Assembly: GCF_003015185.1 (NCBI RefSeq)
Contig: NZ_CP027860.1
Location: forward strand, 1,178,001-1,242,000
Length of the DNA stretch: 64,000 nucleotides
Source of the DNA: Ahniella affigens
GTDB lineage: Bacteria > Pseudomonadota > Gammaproteobacteria > Xanthomonadales > Ahniellaceae
Direction of reading: 5' to 3'
Shown in pieces: positions 8,825-16,323 of the stretch (position 1 is the first letter of the stretch; the number at the start of each line of letters is the position of its first letter). Below the pieces are notes generated by a model. That model had not been told where the DNA came from. It saw only the letters and a program-made list of their open reading frames with translations, and searched no databases. A program made the translations under genes and the position numbers.

Positions 8825-10282
8825 ATGAAGCTTTTATCACAATCCTTCATCGCTTTGGCTCTTGATCCCATCCACATTGGGGACGGCCTTTACCGACGGG
8901 ACTACGACGAAACTAGGGTCAGCAGAAAACGAGGAATTGCGAGAGATGTCGATGGCCTCCCGATCATCCCAGTTTCGTCGCTAAAGGGTTGCGTCCGCTC
9001 GCTGATTTCTGCCGACTACGGCGTCGCTGGATGCGATGGGAAGGGATGGAACTGCCCGCAGCCCCATAGATGCGCCTCGTGCGCTATTTTCGGATATGCG
9101 AACTATCACTCGACAGGAAGCTCTTCTAGTTTGGTTCGATTCAGTTCTGCGACTCTGGTAGCTGTGCCGATCCGAACGCCCACGGGCGTAGTGTTGGTTT
9201 CGAGTGGGACGCGGCTTGCCGGCGCCGGAATTGCGCCCAAAGATTGCCTGCGTCATGGTGGCTGGGAATGCACCGATTCTGTCAAACCTTCAGAGCTAGA
9301 GTTTGTTTGCGGACTAGTTTCCAGATTCGAGGAACCTCCATCGTGTTTTCGTGGAAGTATCGAAGGCGTTTTGTGGGATTTTCACCCGGATCTTCGCGAC
9401 GCAACAAACAAGCTGATATCTCTGGATGAAGCGTCATTTCAAAGTCTTGCTAAACAAGCAAGTGGCCGTTCGTCATCTGTTGCCATAGGCGGAGGGTCTG
9501 AGATTCCGAAGCCTGGAGCACTTTTTGAGACTGAATATATACTTCGATCGTCGATATTGGCGTTCGAGGTAAGCTACTTTGATCCTGAATTTCGAGGTAT
9601 TCCAGAGTTCGGTAGTACCAAGTCAGCTGAGTATCCCAGTCTCAGTGCAGACTTGGGCTCTATGGCAGCCATTGTCGGGCATGGTTTGAGAAAACTTGAA
9701 GATCATGGGATTGGCGGGAGAAAAGGGCGCGGTTATGGGCGTCTTAGAGTTCTTTCGACAGCACCAGAGGCAGGGATCGCTAGTCCGTGTATCAATTCAG
9801 CGAAAGTAAATGGCGTTTCAAGAGTCGCTGACAAAGTAATGATCTCGTATGAATCAAAAGACAGGGTAGTTGCGCGTAGACTTGCCGCGGACATGCAAAA
9901 TCGTCGTTTCGATGTTTGGCTTGACGAACATGAAATTCACATTGGCGATAATGTCCTAGGAGAAGTTAACAGAGCGCTGGACCAGTGTGACTTCATGGTT
10001 GTTTTGCTCTCAGAAACGAGCCTCAAGTCAAGATGGGTTGAGCACGAGATAAACGTGATACAAACGCGTGAGATTCGGTCCGCTTCGAGAATTCTGTTGC
10101 CTGTATTGGTTCGGAGTCAACAACCACTTGCGCTTCCAGCAGCCCTATCCTCTAGGCGCAGCGCGGATTTGTCTCGCTACAATGAAGCCCTTGAAAGCAT
10201 CATCCGAGCAATTCACTTTCATCGCGGTCGGAGGTCAGATGTACGAAGTCTAGCGGACACCCATGAATTCAGAAATTTCTGA
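8825..10282 (+). CDS. Cas7/Cmr4-like RAMP domain fused to a TIR domain
   Basis: A 485-residue two-domain protein. Residues 1 to ~312 show RAMP (Cas7) features: HIGDG near 17-21, IPVSSLKG (48-55, the RAMP 'IPGSSLKG' signature), four cysteines (C70, C77, C83, C86) with CASCAIFG, a Cmr4-like RFSSATLVAVPIRTPTG block (105-121), and a glycine-rich GGRKGRGYGRLRV (297-309). Residues ~335-463 form a TIR domain: KVMISYESKD, WLDEHEIHIGDN (BB-loop region) and SRWVEHEIN with likely catalytic Glu408 four residues after Trp404. TIR domains of this type often cleave NAD+ or make cyclic ADP-ribose signals; RAMPs bind RNA. No other cas gene or array lies in the window. The last ten residues are read from a RAYT-linked repeat, so the original C-terminus may be missing. 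Flanked by RAYTs. Confidence 0.88.
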   Translation: MKLLSQSFIALALDPIHIGDGLYRRDYDETRVSRKRGIARDVDGLPIIPVSSLKGCVRSLISADYGVAGCDGKGWNCPQPHRCASCAIFGYANYHSTGSSSSLVRFSSATLVAVPIRTPTGVVLVSSGTRLAGAGIAPKDCLRHGGWECTDSVKPSELEFVCGLVSRFEEPPSCFRGSIEGVLWDFHPDLRDATNKLISLDEASFQSLAKQASGRSSSVAIGGGSEIPKPGALFETEYILRSSILAFEVSYFDPEFRGIPEFGSTKSAEYPSLSADLGSMAAIVGHGLRKLEDHGIGGRKGRGYGRLRVLSTAPEAGIASPCINSAKVNGVSRVADKVMISYESKDRVVARRLAADMQNRRFDVWLDEHEIHIGDNVLGEVNRALDQCDFMVVLLSETSLKSRWVEHEINVIQTREIRSASRILLPVLVRSQQPLALPAALSSRRSADLSRYNEALESIIRAIHFHRGRRSDVRSLADTHEFRNF

Positions 10283-10330
10283 CCCCAATCTCAGATTCCA
10301 GCCAGTGCGCTGGGTCTTGCGTAATGGCAA
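10255..10330. repeat. RAYT-linked palindromic repeat, single copy
   Basis: Same element as at 6713-6860: GGACACCCATGAATTC, the palindrome TCAGAAATTTCTGA, then CCAGTGCGCTGGGTC. It runs from inside the 3' end of the RAMP-TIR frame, providing its stop codon, to just before RAYT copy 2. Confidence 0.85.
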
Positions 10331-10366
10331 GATCATCTGAACTCCCCGCCAAGGAAGGCGATCACC

Positions 10367-11041
10367 ATGCCACAAGCGCGCGAACGAACCGCTCCGACCA
10401 ACTGCTCAGGCTATTACCACTGCGTCAGTCGCTGTGTCCGGCGGGACTGGCTATGTGGCTACGACAAGGTCAACGACAAGAATTACGGCTACCGCCGCCA
10501 GTGGGTTGAAGACCGGCTGCTGGCGCTGGCCGAGGCCTATTCAGTCTCGATCTACGCCTATGCCGTCATGAGCAATCATCTGCATGTGGTGGAGAAGGTC
10601 GATGCGGTGGCCGCGCAGGATTGGTCGCATGAAGAAGTGGCTCGACGCTGGTGCCTGGTGTTCCCGGGTTCCGACGATCCGGGGGCACAACAGGCACGTA
10701 TCGCCAACATTGCTGCGGCACTGGAGCGGGTGGCAATCTATCGGGATCGCATGCGCAGTTTAAGTTGGTTTATGCGCAGCCTCGCCGAGCCGGTTGCGCG
10801 TCAGGCCAACCGGGAAGACGACTGTACCGGACGGTTCTGGGAAGGCCGATTCAAAGCCCAGGCCTTAGCGGATGAGCGCGCGTTGTTGGCAGCAATGGTC
10901 TACACAGACTTGAACCCGATTCGGGCGAAAAGCGGGAGATACTGGACACGCAGGAACTCATGGCGTTCTGATGCGCGGCACGTAGTGCCTATTGAGGCAC
11001 GCCTGCTTGCTGGAATCCCGGCAATTCAGAGTTTCGTGTGA
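10367..11041 (+). pseudogene. RAYT copy 2, 3'-truncated
   Basis: Starts like copy 1 (MPQARERTAPTNCSGYYHC) and keeps the HuH motif HLH (VMSNHLHVVEKVD) and GRFWEGRFKAQ. After YTDLNPIRAK, at about 10929, the sequence diverges completely and the frame ends in unrelated residues. About 100 C-terminal residues of the family are missing. An IS5-family element lies 28 bp downstream of the frame, but the truncation point precedes it, so another rearrangement removed the 3' part. Probably inactive. Confidence 0.85.
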
Positions 11042-11072
11042 TTTGGTATGTATCCGTGATCACCACAATTAG

Positions 11073-12295
11073 GGAGGGTCTGAACAAGTCCCGCAATTTC
11101 TGGTTAGATACAGGTGTTGCGGCGAGGTTATTTCAGCATGGACCAGATGAGTTTCGGTGACGCGGAATATGCGGCTAAGAAGAAGCAGACGCGTCGGGAG
11201 GTATTCCTAGCCGAGATGGAGCAAGTCGTGCCGTGGGCAGCATTGCTGAAGGACATTGAGTCGGTTTATCCGGTCGCCGGTCGCGGCCGTCGCCCGTACC
11301 CCGTTGAAGTGATGCTCCGGGTTCACCTGATGCAGAACTGGTTTTGGTTGAGCGATCCGGCGATGGAAGAAGCGCTGTATGAGATCGTGTCGATTCGGAA
11401 CTTTGCCGGTCTGACGCTGAGCGGCAGCATTCCAGACGAGACGACGATCCTGAACTTTCGGCGTCTGATTGAGACGAATGATTTGGCTTCGTCGATACTG
11501 GAGCGGATCAACGGTCATTTGTCGCGCAAGGGCTTGCTGCTGAAGCGTGGCACGATCGTCGATGCGACGATCATCGCGGCACCGAGTTCGACGAAGAACT
11601 CAGACGGTGAGCGGGATCCTGAGATGCACCAGACGAAGAAGGGCAACCAGTGGTACTTCGGCATGAAGGCGCATATTGGCGTGGATGCTGACAGTGGTCT
11701 GGTCCACACAGTGGTGACGTCGGCAGCCAATGATGCCGATGTTGATCACGTTGAAAGCCTGCTGCACGGCAAGGAAGAGACAGTATGGGCAGATGCGGGC
11801 TACCAGGGCGCCGACAAAAACATGCGCGAGAACCATCCGCGCAAGCAGCGCTTCCCTGAGTGGAGGATTGCGATGCGCCGAAGCGCGATCAAGGCGATGG
11901 AAGAAGGTCGGGCAAAGAGCAATATCGTGAAGATCGAGCGTAGGAAGGCGCAGGTTCGCGCGCGAGTCGAGCATGCGTTTCAGAAGGTGAAGTGCTTCTT
12001 TGGGTACAACAAGGCGCGCTTCAAGGGATTGGCCAAGAACACCAGTCACATCGTCACCCTGTTCGCGCTGGCCAATTTGCATCGTGTCAGAAAAGTGCTA
12101 CTTGAAACTGCAGGGGAGTTGCGCCCGAAGTTCGCGAGCTGATCACGAAAGAGGGGCAAAGTAGCGCCAGAACCGCTTTCCCAAGTGAAGAACGATACCG
12201 ATTAGGAAGGATACTTAACGGATCACCGACCGAAACCCGCCTGAGAATCCGGAGGACGGAATCCATCGCCAAAAACCGACTTGTTCAGACCCTCC
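11073..12295 (+). mobile_element. IS5-family insertion sequence, copy 1 (1223 bp)
   Basis: Bounded by perfect 18-bp inverted repeats GGAGGGTCTGAACAAGTC (11073-11090) and its complement (12278-12295). Each side is flanked by the 4-bp duplication TTAG (11069-11072 and 12296-12299), which fits the YTAR target of the IS5 group. One transposase gene lies inside. An apparently identical copy in the opposite orientation lies at 26161-27383. The right TSD supplies the stop codon region of the neighbouring lipoprotein gene. Confidence 0.95.
11138..12142 (+). CDS. IS5-family transposase
   Basis: A 334-residue DDE transposase from ATG 11138 (an upstream TTG would add eight residues). DDE features: IVDATIIAAPSST (first Asp), VWADAGYQGADKN (second Asp) and RARVEHAFQKVK with the catalytic Glu, followed by a Y-R-K type C-terminal block and GLAKN. 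It catalyses cut-and-paste movement of the 1223-bp element. Its protein is identical to that encoded by the copy at 26314-27318, so the two insertions are recent. Confidence 0.95.
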   Translation: MDQMSFGDAEYAAKKKQTRREVFLAEMEQVVPWAALLKDIESVYPVAGRGRRPYPVEVMLRVHLMQNWFWLSDPAMEEALYEIVSIRNFAGLTLSGSIPDETTILNFRRLIETNDLASSILERINGHLSRKGLLLKRGTIVDATIIAAPSSTKNSDGERDPEMHQTKKGNQWYFGMKAHIGVDADSGLVHTVVTSAANDADVDHVESLLHGKEETVWADAGYQGADKNMRENHPRKQRFPEWRIAMRRSAIKAMEEGRAKSNIVKIERRKAQVRARVEHAFQKVKCFFGYNKARFKGLAKNTSHIVTLFALANLHRVRKVLLETAGELRPKFAS

Positions 12296-12865
12296 TTAGT
12301 CCTGTAAATCGAGTTCGTTCCTGTTTTCGAGCTCGATCCAACTCTTTACACACACCGCATAGCAGCCAGCCTGGCAAGATGACGCGCCCTCACGTTGTAA
12401 CGCGATCACTTGATCCTTAGGTATGCCTGCAAGTTGGTAGGCGAGAAAATCAGTATCTGAGTCTCCGAAGGCGTAGCTCAACTTCCAGCCAGACAGCGAG
12501 TACTCTTTAAGCACTGACGATTTGTATTGTGCAACATGCTTTCGGTCTTTAGCGTTCGGAGCGATGTGCAAGGCTCCAGGCGGAAATCCGCTCTTGTCGA
12601 GCCATTCTTGCAGTCCCCATTGAAACAGCGGGTGGCGGGCAGTGACGTAAATGATTGAAAAGCCCTTTTCGTGGTACTTGGACAGTACTGCTGCCGCACC
12701 TGGTCGCGCAGTATGAATTTTGGTGTTTCGCGGTGTGAGCGTGCCGTCGATATCAGTAACGATCACGCGTTCTCGGCCTGATTCCGGGCTCGCGATGTCA
12801 ACCGGCGGCAGTCGAGCGCATCCGCCCAAAAGTAGCAATAACGAGATTGTCTGAAGCGTTTTCAT
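12296..12865 (-). CDS. HAD-superfamily (LNS2/lipin-like) phosphatase lipoprotein
   Basis: A 189-residue predicted lipoprotein. ATG 12865 was chosen because it starts a clean signal peptide ending in the lipobox LLLGGC, with a GGAG site upstream; a longer frame to 13042 lacks both. The mature part has the HAD motif I VTDIDGTLTPRN, then YVTARHPLFQ and FGDSDTDFLAYQLAGIP, the pattern of the LNS2 domain in lipin/Ned1 phosphatases. It is likely a membrane-anchored Mg-dependent phosphatase; the substrate is unknown. Its TAA stop lies in the TTAG target duplication of the adjacent IS5 element. Confidence 0.82.
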   Translation of the reverse strand: MKTLQTISLLLLLGGCARLPPVDIASPESGRERVIVTDIDGTLTPRNTKIHTARPGAAAVLSKYHEKGFSIIYVTARHPLFQWGLQEWLDKSGFPPGALHIAPNAKDRKHVAQYKSSVLKEYSLSGWKLSYAFGDSDTDFLAYQLAGIPKDQVIALQREGASSCQAGCYAVCVKSWIELENRNELDLQD

Positions 12866-13032
12866 GCTTTGTCTCCGTGCTCTGAGTGCCAACAACTTCA
12901 TCGTATGGGGTTCGATAGTTCTCGGTACTATTGATACTTTGGTCGCGAGCGTGCTCGCAGCGATCTTCGCCACAGTATTCTGTGTCAGCAAGGCGCGAAA
13001 TCTCGCAGGCACGGAAGAAGTCGATCGCTTGA

Positions 13033-13230
13033 TACAAGACACGCACCAGATCCGGGAGTTCTGAGCAGGCTCTCATGGACCTCCGATACGAGCCGAGCGT
13101 CAATCGATGAAACAGCCAGGCGACCAAGCTCACGCCAATCCAGTTGGCCAACTCACGGGGTTCGACGCCGCTGCCCGCTTTTATGGGGCCGGGTTGCTTG
13201 GTGTACCTTCTCCCGAACGTTTCAAAGCCG
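13033..13230. repeat. Dispersed ~190-bp repeat, copy A
   Basis: Alignable with 20783-20972: both begin with a GGACACGCACCA-like motif, continue through CGAGCCGAG and contain TTCGACGCCGCTGCCCGC / TTGACGCCGCTACCCGC and GGTTGCTTGGTGT / AGTTGCTTGGTGT. Copies differ by many substitutions, so they are old. No coding potential was recognised. Positions 12866-13032 and 13231-13299 show nothing else. Confidence 0.6.
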
Positions 13231-13338
13231 GTTGGTCGGCGGCGGTGCATGTCAAGGTAGTTGTCGCGTCGTTACTTCGGCACTTCGTGTTTAGGCTCTT
13301 GTAGCCGGCCGCACCTCCGAGCCGCGTTCGAACTGGGC

Positions 13339-13386
13339 ACCAGAGTCGACGGGCGCTAGAAGGCGCCCTTTTAGTCGCCTCTGGCG
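13339..13386. terminator. Long imperfect hairpin with T run in the IS3 end
   Basis: CCAGAG-t-CGAC-g-GGCGC...GCGCC-c-TTTTA-GTCG-c-CTCTGG folds as a long stem. The inner stem GGGCGC/GCGCCC (13351-13368) is followed by TTTT on the plus strand, as in an intrinsic terminator. It could shield the transposase genes from outside transcription. A degenerate copy is present at 23090-23140. Confidence 0.5.
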
Positions 13387-13445
13387 CTCGCGCTGACTGG
13401 TGAGCACGGCGTCATTGTTCGCGGCGAGACGCATTGATGCCGTCT

Positions 13446-14549
13446 TCATGCTGCTGCCCGCTGTGCTGCTTGGCTTTGCGATAGCGCCGGCACCTTCGCA
13501 TCGCGTTCGGGATTCAGCGCGACTTTGCTGATGTGCGACCAGTCCCGTGTATTGCCGGACCAGCGCGCCGGATTCGAGCGTTTGGCCTGTTCGTAGACCT
13601 CTTTGCGTGCCGCAAGAATGGTTACATCTTCGCCAGCGTGGCGCTGTGCCGGGGTGACATAGCGGATGCCGCTGTGGCGGTGATCGTGGTTGTACCAGCG
13701 CACGAACTGACTTGCCCAGGCGCGCGCTTCCTCAAGGTTTGCGACGCCCTTGCTTGGGAACTCTGGACGGTACTTGGCGGTGCGGAACAGTGACTCGACA
13801 AAGGCGTTGTCGTCGCTCACGCGCGGGCGCGAGTACGAGGGTTTCACGCCAAGCCATTGCAGCATGGCCAAGACCGTGGTCGCTTTTAGCGTCGAACCAT
13901 TATCGCCATGCAAGACCGGCTTGGTGGTGTGTGTTGCGATGCCTTCAGCCAAGGCAGTCCGTCGAACCAGATGTGCGGCGTAGTCGGCGTCATCGTTGGC
14001 ATGCACTTCCCAGCCTACAATTTTGCGGCTGTAAAGATCCAGGATCAGATACAGGTAGAACCACTGGCCTTGGACATCGGCCGGCAAATAGGTCATGTCC
14101 CAGCACCAAACTTGGCCTGGTGCCGTGGCGATGTGCGTGGTTGGTGGGCGACGTGGCGACGACGCCTTGGCTCGGCCCCGATGTGCCATTTGCTGATGCG
14201 CATGCAAGACGCGGTAGAACGTCGACTCGCTGGCCACGTACACGCCTTCGTCCGCCAACTGAGGCACGATGCGCGCGGGTGGTAGATCAGCGAACCGCGG
14301 CTCATTGGCGACGCGCAGCACCAACTCGCGCTGATCAGCCGTCAATGCCTGAGGCAGCGTCGGCCGTTCTGCGTTGATGCGGCCATCCGCGGGGATCGGC
14401 ACATCGCTGTTTGGCCGCATCTTCTTCCAACGCTGCAGCGTTCGGATGTCGATTCCAACGATCTCGCAGACAGCATGCAAACGAGCGCCTTTCGTGTGCG
14501 CTGCCTGAATGTCCTGGACCAGGGCTTGGCGATCCTCGAAGTCGATCAT
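13446..14549 (-). CDS. IS3-family transposase OrfB
   Basis: A 367-residue integrase-core transposase. DDE residues are visible in VWCWDMTYLP, VLHGDNGS and NAFVESLFRTAK, with YNHDHRHSGIRYVTP near the C-terminus typical of IS3 OrfB. It lies in the -1 frame relative to OrfA, and its ATG overlaps the OrfA stop (ATGA at 14549-14546). It can therefore be made as a fused OrfAB by frameshifting at the A7 run 14588-14582, or possibly alone. Confidence 0.93.
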   Translation of the reverse strand: MIDFEDRQALVQDIQAAHTKGARLHAVCEIVGIDIRTLQRWKKMRPNSDVPIPADGRINAERPTLPQALTADQRELVLRVANEPRFADLPPARIVPQLADEGVYVASESTFYRVLHAHQQMAHRGRAKASSPRRPPTTHIATAPGQVWCWDMTYLPADVQGQWFYLYLILDLYSRKIVGWEVHANDDADYAAHLVRRTALAEGIATHTTKPVLHGDNGSTLKATTVLAMLQWLGVKPSYSRPRVSDDNAFVESLFRTAKYRPEFPSKGVANLEEARAWASQFVRWYNHDHRHSGIRYVTPAQRHAGEDVTILAARKEVYEQAKRSNPARWSGNTRDWSHISKVALNPERDAKVPALSQSQAAQRAAA

Positions 14550-15019
14550 TCGACCTCGCCCTTGTTGAAGATCGCCGCCACTTTTTTTGATAGCACCAGT
14601 AACGCCGCTGTCTCCGCCAGTGCGCGTTCCTTCCGCGCCAGATCTCGCTCAAGCTCCTTGATCCGCTTCCGGTCCGCGCGCGTCGCTTGTGGGCTCGCTC
14701 GCGCTTCATCAGGCGATGCCAACGCCGTCATCGCATTGCTGCGCCACTGCTCCAGATCCGTCACATACACGCCCTGAGACCGGCACCAAGCCGCCTTGTC
14801 GGCTTCATTCATCGCTGCCGTCACGATCACGGCTTCCAACCTCGCTGCAGCCGTCCACGAGCGCACCATCGCCGGTTTCGCTTGCGCGTCCTTCAACCAC
14901 CGCTCAAGTGTCGAAACCGACACGCCGACCGCCTCCGAAACCACCTCAATCGAACTGCTCTCCGGCGGCAACAATCTGGCCACTGCTCTGTCTTTGAATC
15001 CTTGTCCGTATCTGGCCAC
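14546..15019 (-). CDS. IS3-family transposase OrfA
   Basis: A 157-residue DNA-binding subunit. The N-terminus (YGQGFKDRAVARLL...SVSTLERWLKDAQ) is the helix-turn-helix of IS3 OrfA. A charged coiled coil follows (KRIKELERDLARKERALAE), the usual leucine-zipper region. The frame ends just after the A7G slippery run, as expected when OrfAB is made by -1 frameshifting. It is longer than the common ~100 residues of the family. Confidence 0.9.
   Translation of the reverse strand: MARYGQGFKDRAVARLLPPESSSIEVVSEAVGVSVSTLERWLKDAQAKPAMVRSWTAAARLEAVIVTAAMNEADKAAWCRSQGVYVTDLEQWRSNAMTALASPDEARASPQATRADRKRIKELERDLARKERALAETAALLVLSKKVAAIFNKGEVE
14582..14588 (-). promoter_or_regulatory. Programmed -1 frameshift site (A7G)
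   Basis: On the coding strand OrfA reads TCA AAA AAA GTG. The heptamer A AAA AAA lets both tRNAs slip back one base. The -1 frame is then open from here to the OrfB ATG and beyond (KKSGGDLQQGRGR then MID), so a continuous OrfAB fusion results. This is the classical way IS3 elements make active transposase. Confidence 0.75.
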
Positions 15020-15147
15020 TGCTCATCTTCCTATCGCCCCAGGGGTTGGGAATTCTATCGAGGCGACAACTAGTCTGACGTAGGGGGCGGCGCGTACAGC
15101 AGATTCTGGACACCAACAATCAGGCAACTTTCATCACGAGTACGAAT

Positions 15148-15543
15148 ATGAGAGCAATTGACTGCTTCAATAATTTGCTGATCTTCACCCTGCTTGTTCC
15201 GATGGCTTGGGCTACGGCAGCTGGAGTCAAGTTGGTGCCGACACCAGGCAATCCGACCGTTCCTCTCGCGCATTGGCTGGCGCATAGTGACAAGGTGAGT
15301 GATAGGTAGCGCGTGTGCGTTTCAGGTTTCTTGGCAACGGATGCCGACTGCAGGCCCGCGTTGTTTGCGGGCCCACTTGCCGCAATAACCTTGGATATGA
15401 ATCGTGAAGTCGTATTGATGCCGAGGGACATAGAGGTGATGACAGCAGCAGCGCGCGAACGGTACGTCGGAATGTACCAACGCCTACCTCAGCAACGTTT
15501 TCAGTATGTGGAAGCCACAGGTTATGTGCGATCCGACAACTAG
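15148..15543 (+). pseudogene. Small secreted protein interrupted by an in-frame amber codon
   Basis: ATG 15148 opens a signal-peptide-like N-terminus (LLIFTLLVPMAWATAAG) and 53 codons, then TAG at 15307-15309. The same frame continues for 77 more codons (GFLATDADCRPALFAG...VGMYQRLPQQRFQYVEATG) to TAG at 15541. CAG to TAG would be a single C-to-T change. The final codons DN-stop lie inside a copy of the IS3 end (15534-15551), so the 3' end is also truncated. The family is not recognised. A gene remnant is likely, while the first 53 codons could still be translated. Confidence 0.5.
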
Positions 15544-15551
15544 TCTGACGT
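15534..15551. repeat. Solo copy of the IS3 end sequence
   Basis: CGACAACTAGTCTGACGT, identical to 15064-15081 at the intact IS3 end and in the same orientation. The ~450 bp between them hold the interrupted small secreted protein. It suggests a second insertion or a partial duplication/deletion event. Confidence 0.7.
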
Positions 15552-15614
15552 GGGGTCTAAGATGGTGTCGGCACTTGAGCATAGAACAAGAAAGCTTGAC
15601 AGAGCGCACTTCTT

Positions 15615-16298
15615 CTAATGCCCATGACTTGAAGCATATGTTCTGGTTAGCATGGGATGTATCGAATCGGTTGGTCCCCAATCTGACTCAGGGTGATATG
15701 AGACGATATCCATGCCGCCGGTACTCCCAATCGTGTGGAATGCATGGCGTTCCTGCGCCGGGATCATGAATACAGAACCTTCGTAGAGGCGCTCCTCCCA
15801 CTTTGCCCCACCTGAAGGATTCGATCCAATCGCAACCCCGGAGCCCTTCGTCACGACTCCAAGTCGTATGCTGGGATGTACATGCTCGGTTTGGCGTACT
15901 TCGGCAGGAAAGTGCAGATGATTCAGAACTGGGTCGCCGAGACGGGGAGGCGCAACCAATATCGTGCTTGTGCATCCATCAATGTAAGTTAGGCGGCCGC
16001 GTTCTTCCATGATGCCGGCACTCGTGATTCCACGAAACCCCAAGCGCTCAATCAGGACCACCAATCCGTCCGCCTCGACAGTTACGCCACCTGTCGCGCA
16101 GAAATACCCGCCGACAGTCGCGCCGAATTGAAACCGCCGTCCAACCACCTGAGCCCGACCGCTCAAGACTACCCCATAAAGAGTGTCCGATACGCTCTCA
16201 AATAGTTTCTTTCCCGAGACTACGACCAGTGACGATGGATACATAGTATCCCGAGCGTCGATTGAGTCGCCTTGATTTGGGTTTGAAATGATCTTCAT
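15615..16298 (-). CDS. Two-domain cupin protein
   Basis: A 227-residue protein with two beta-rich halves. The second has cupin metal ligands: NHLHFPAE (H127, H129), then TEHVHPSIRLGVVTKGSG (H139, H141) and FMIPAQERHAF. The first half (GVVLSGRAQVVG...GGYFCATGG) looks like a degenerate cupin lacking the His cluster, so one active metal site is likely. It is the third gene after a symporter and a metallophosphoesterase, 25 bp behind the latter. A role as small-molecule isomerase, lyase, dioxygenase or sensor is possible; the substrate is not visible. Confidence 0.78.
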   Translation of the reverse strand: MKIISNPNQGDSIDARDTMYPSSLVVVSGKKLFESVSDTLYGVVLSGRAQVVGRRFQFGATVGGYFCATGGVTVEADGLVVLIERLGFRGITSAGIMEERGRLTYIDGCTSTILVAPPRLGDPVLNHLHFPAEVRQTEHVHPSIRLGVVTKGSGVAIGSNPSGGAKWEERLYEGSVFMIPAQERHAFHTIGSTGGMDIVSYHPESDWGPTDSIHPMLTRTYASSHGH

Positions 16299-16323
16299 GT
16301 CGCAAGTAGTCTATCTGAACGCG

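Larger units (their letters stand above)
13300..15081 (-). mobile_element. IS3-family insertion sequence
   Basis: Contains orfA and orfB in IS3 arrangement on the minus strand with a -1 frameshift site. The orfA-side end is around GGCGACAACTAGTCTGACGT (15062-15081). The same end sequence recurs at 15534-15551 and, diverged, at 37786-37840, so it belongs to the element. The orfB-side end is near TGTAGCCGG at 13300, and a diverged copy of that end lies at 23049-23215. No clean target duplication could be found, so both boundaries are approximate. Confidence 0.75.

Noticed and set aside
12866-13042. N-terminal extension of the HAD lipoprotein to 13042
   Set aside because: The signal peptide and lipobox begin at ATG 12865 with a ribosome site; an extension would bury the signal peptide.
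13712-14377. 221-codon plus-strand frame
   Set aside because: Shadow of IS3 OrfB, which has a full DDE signature on the other strand.
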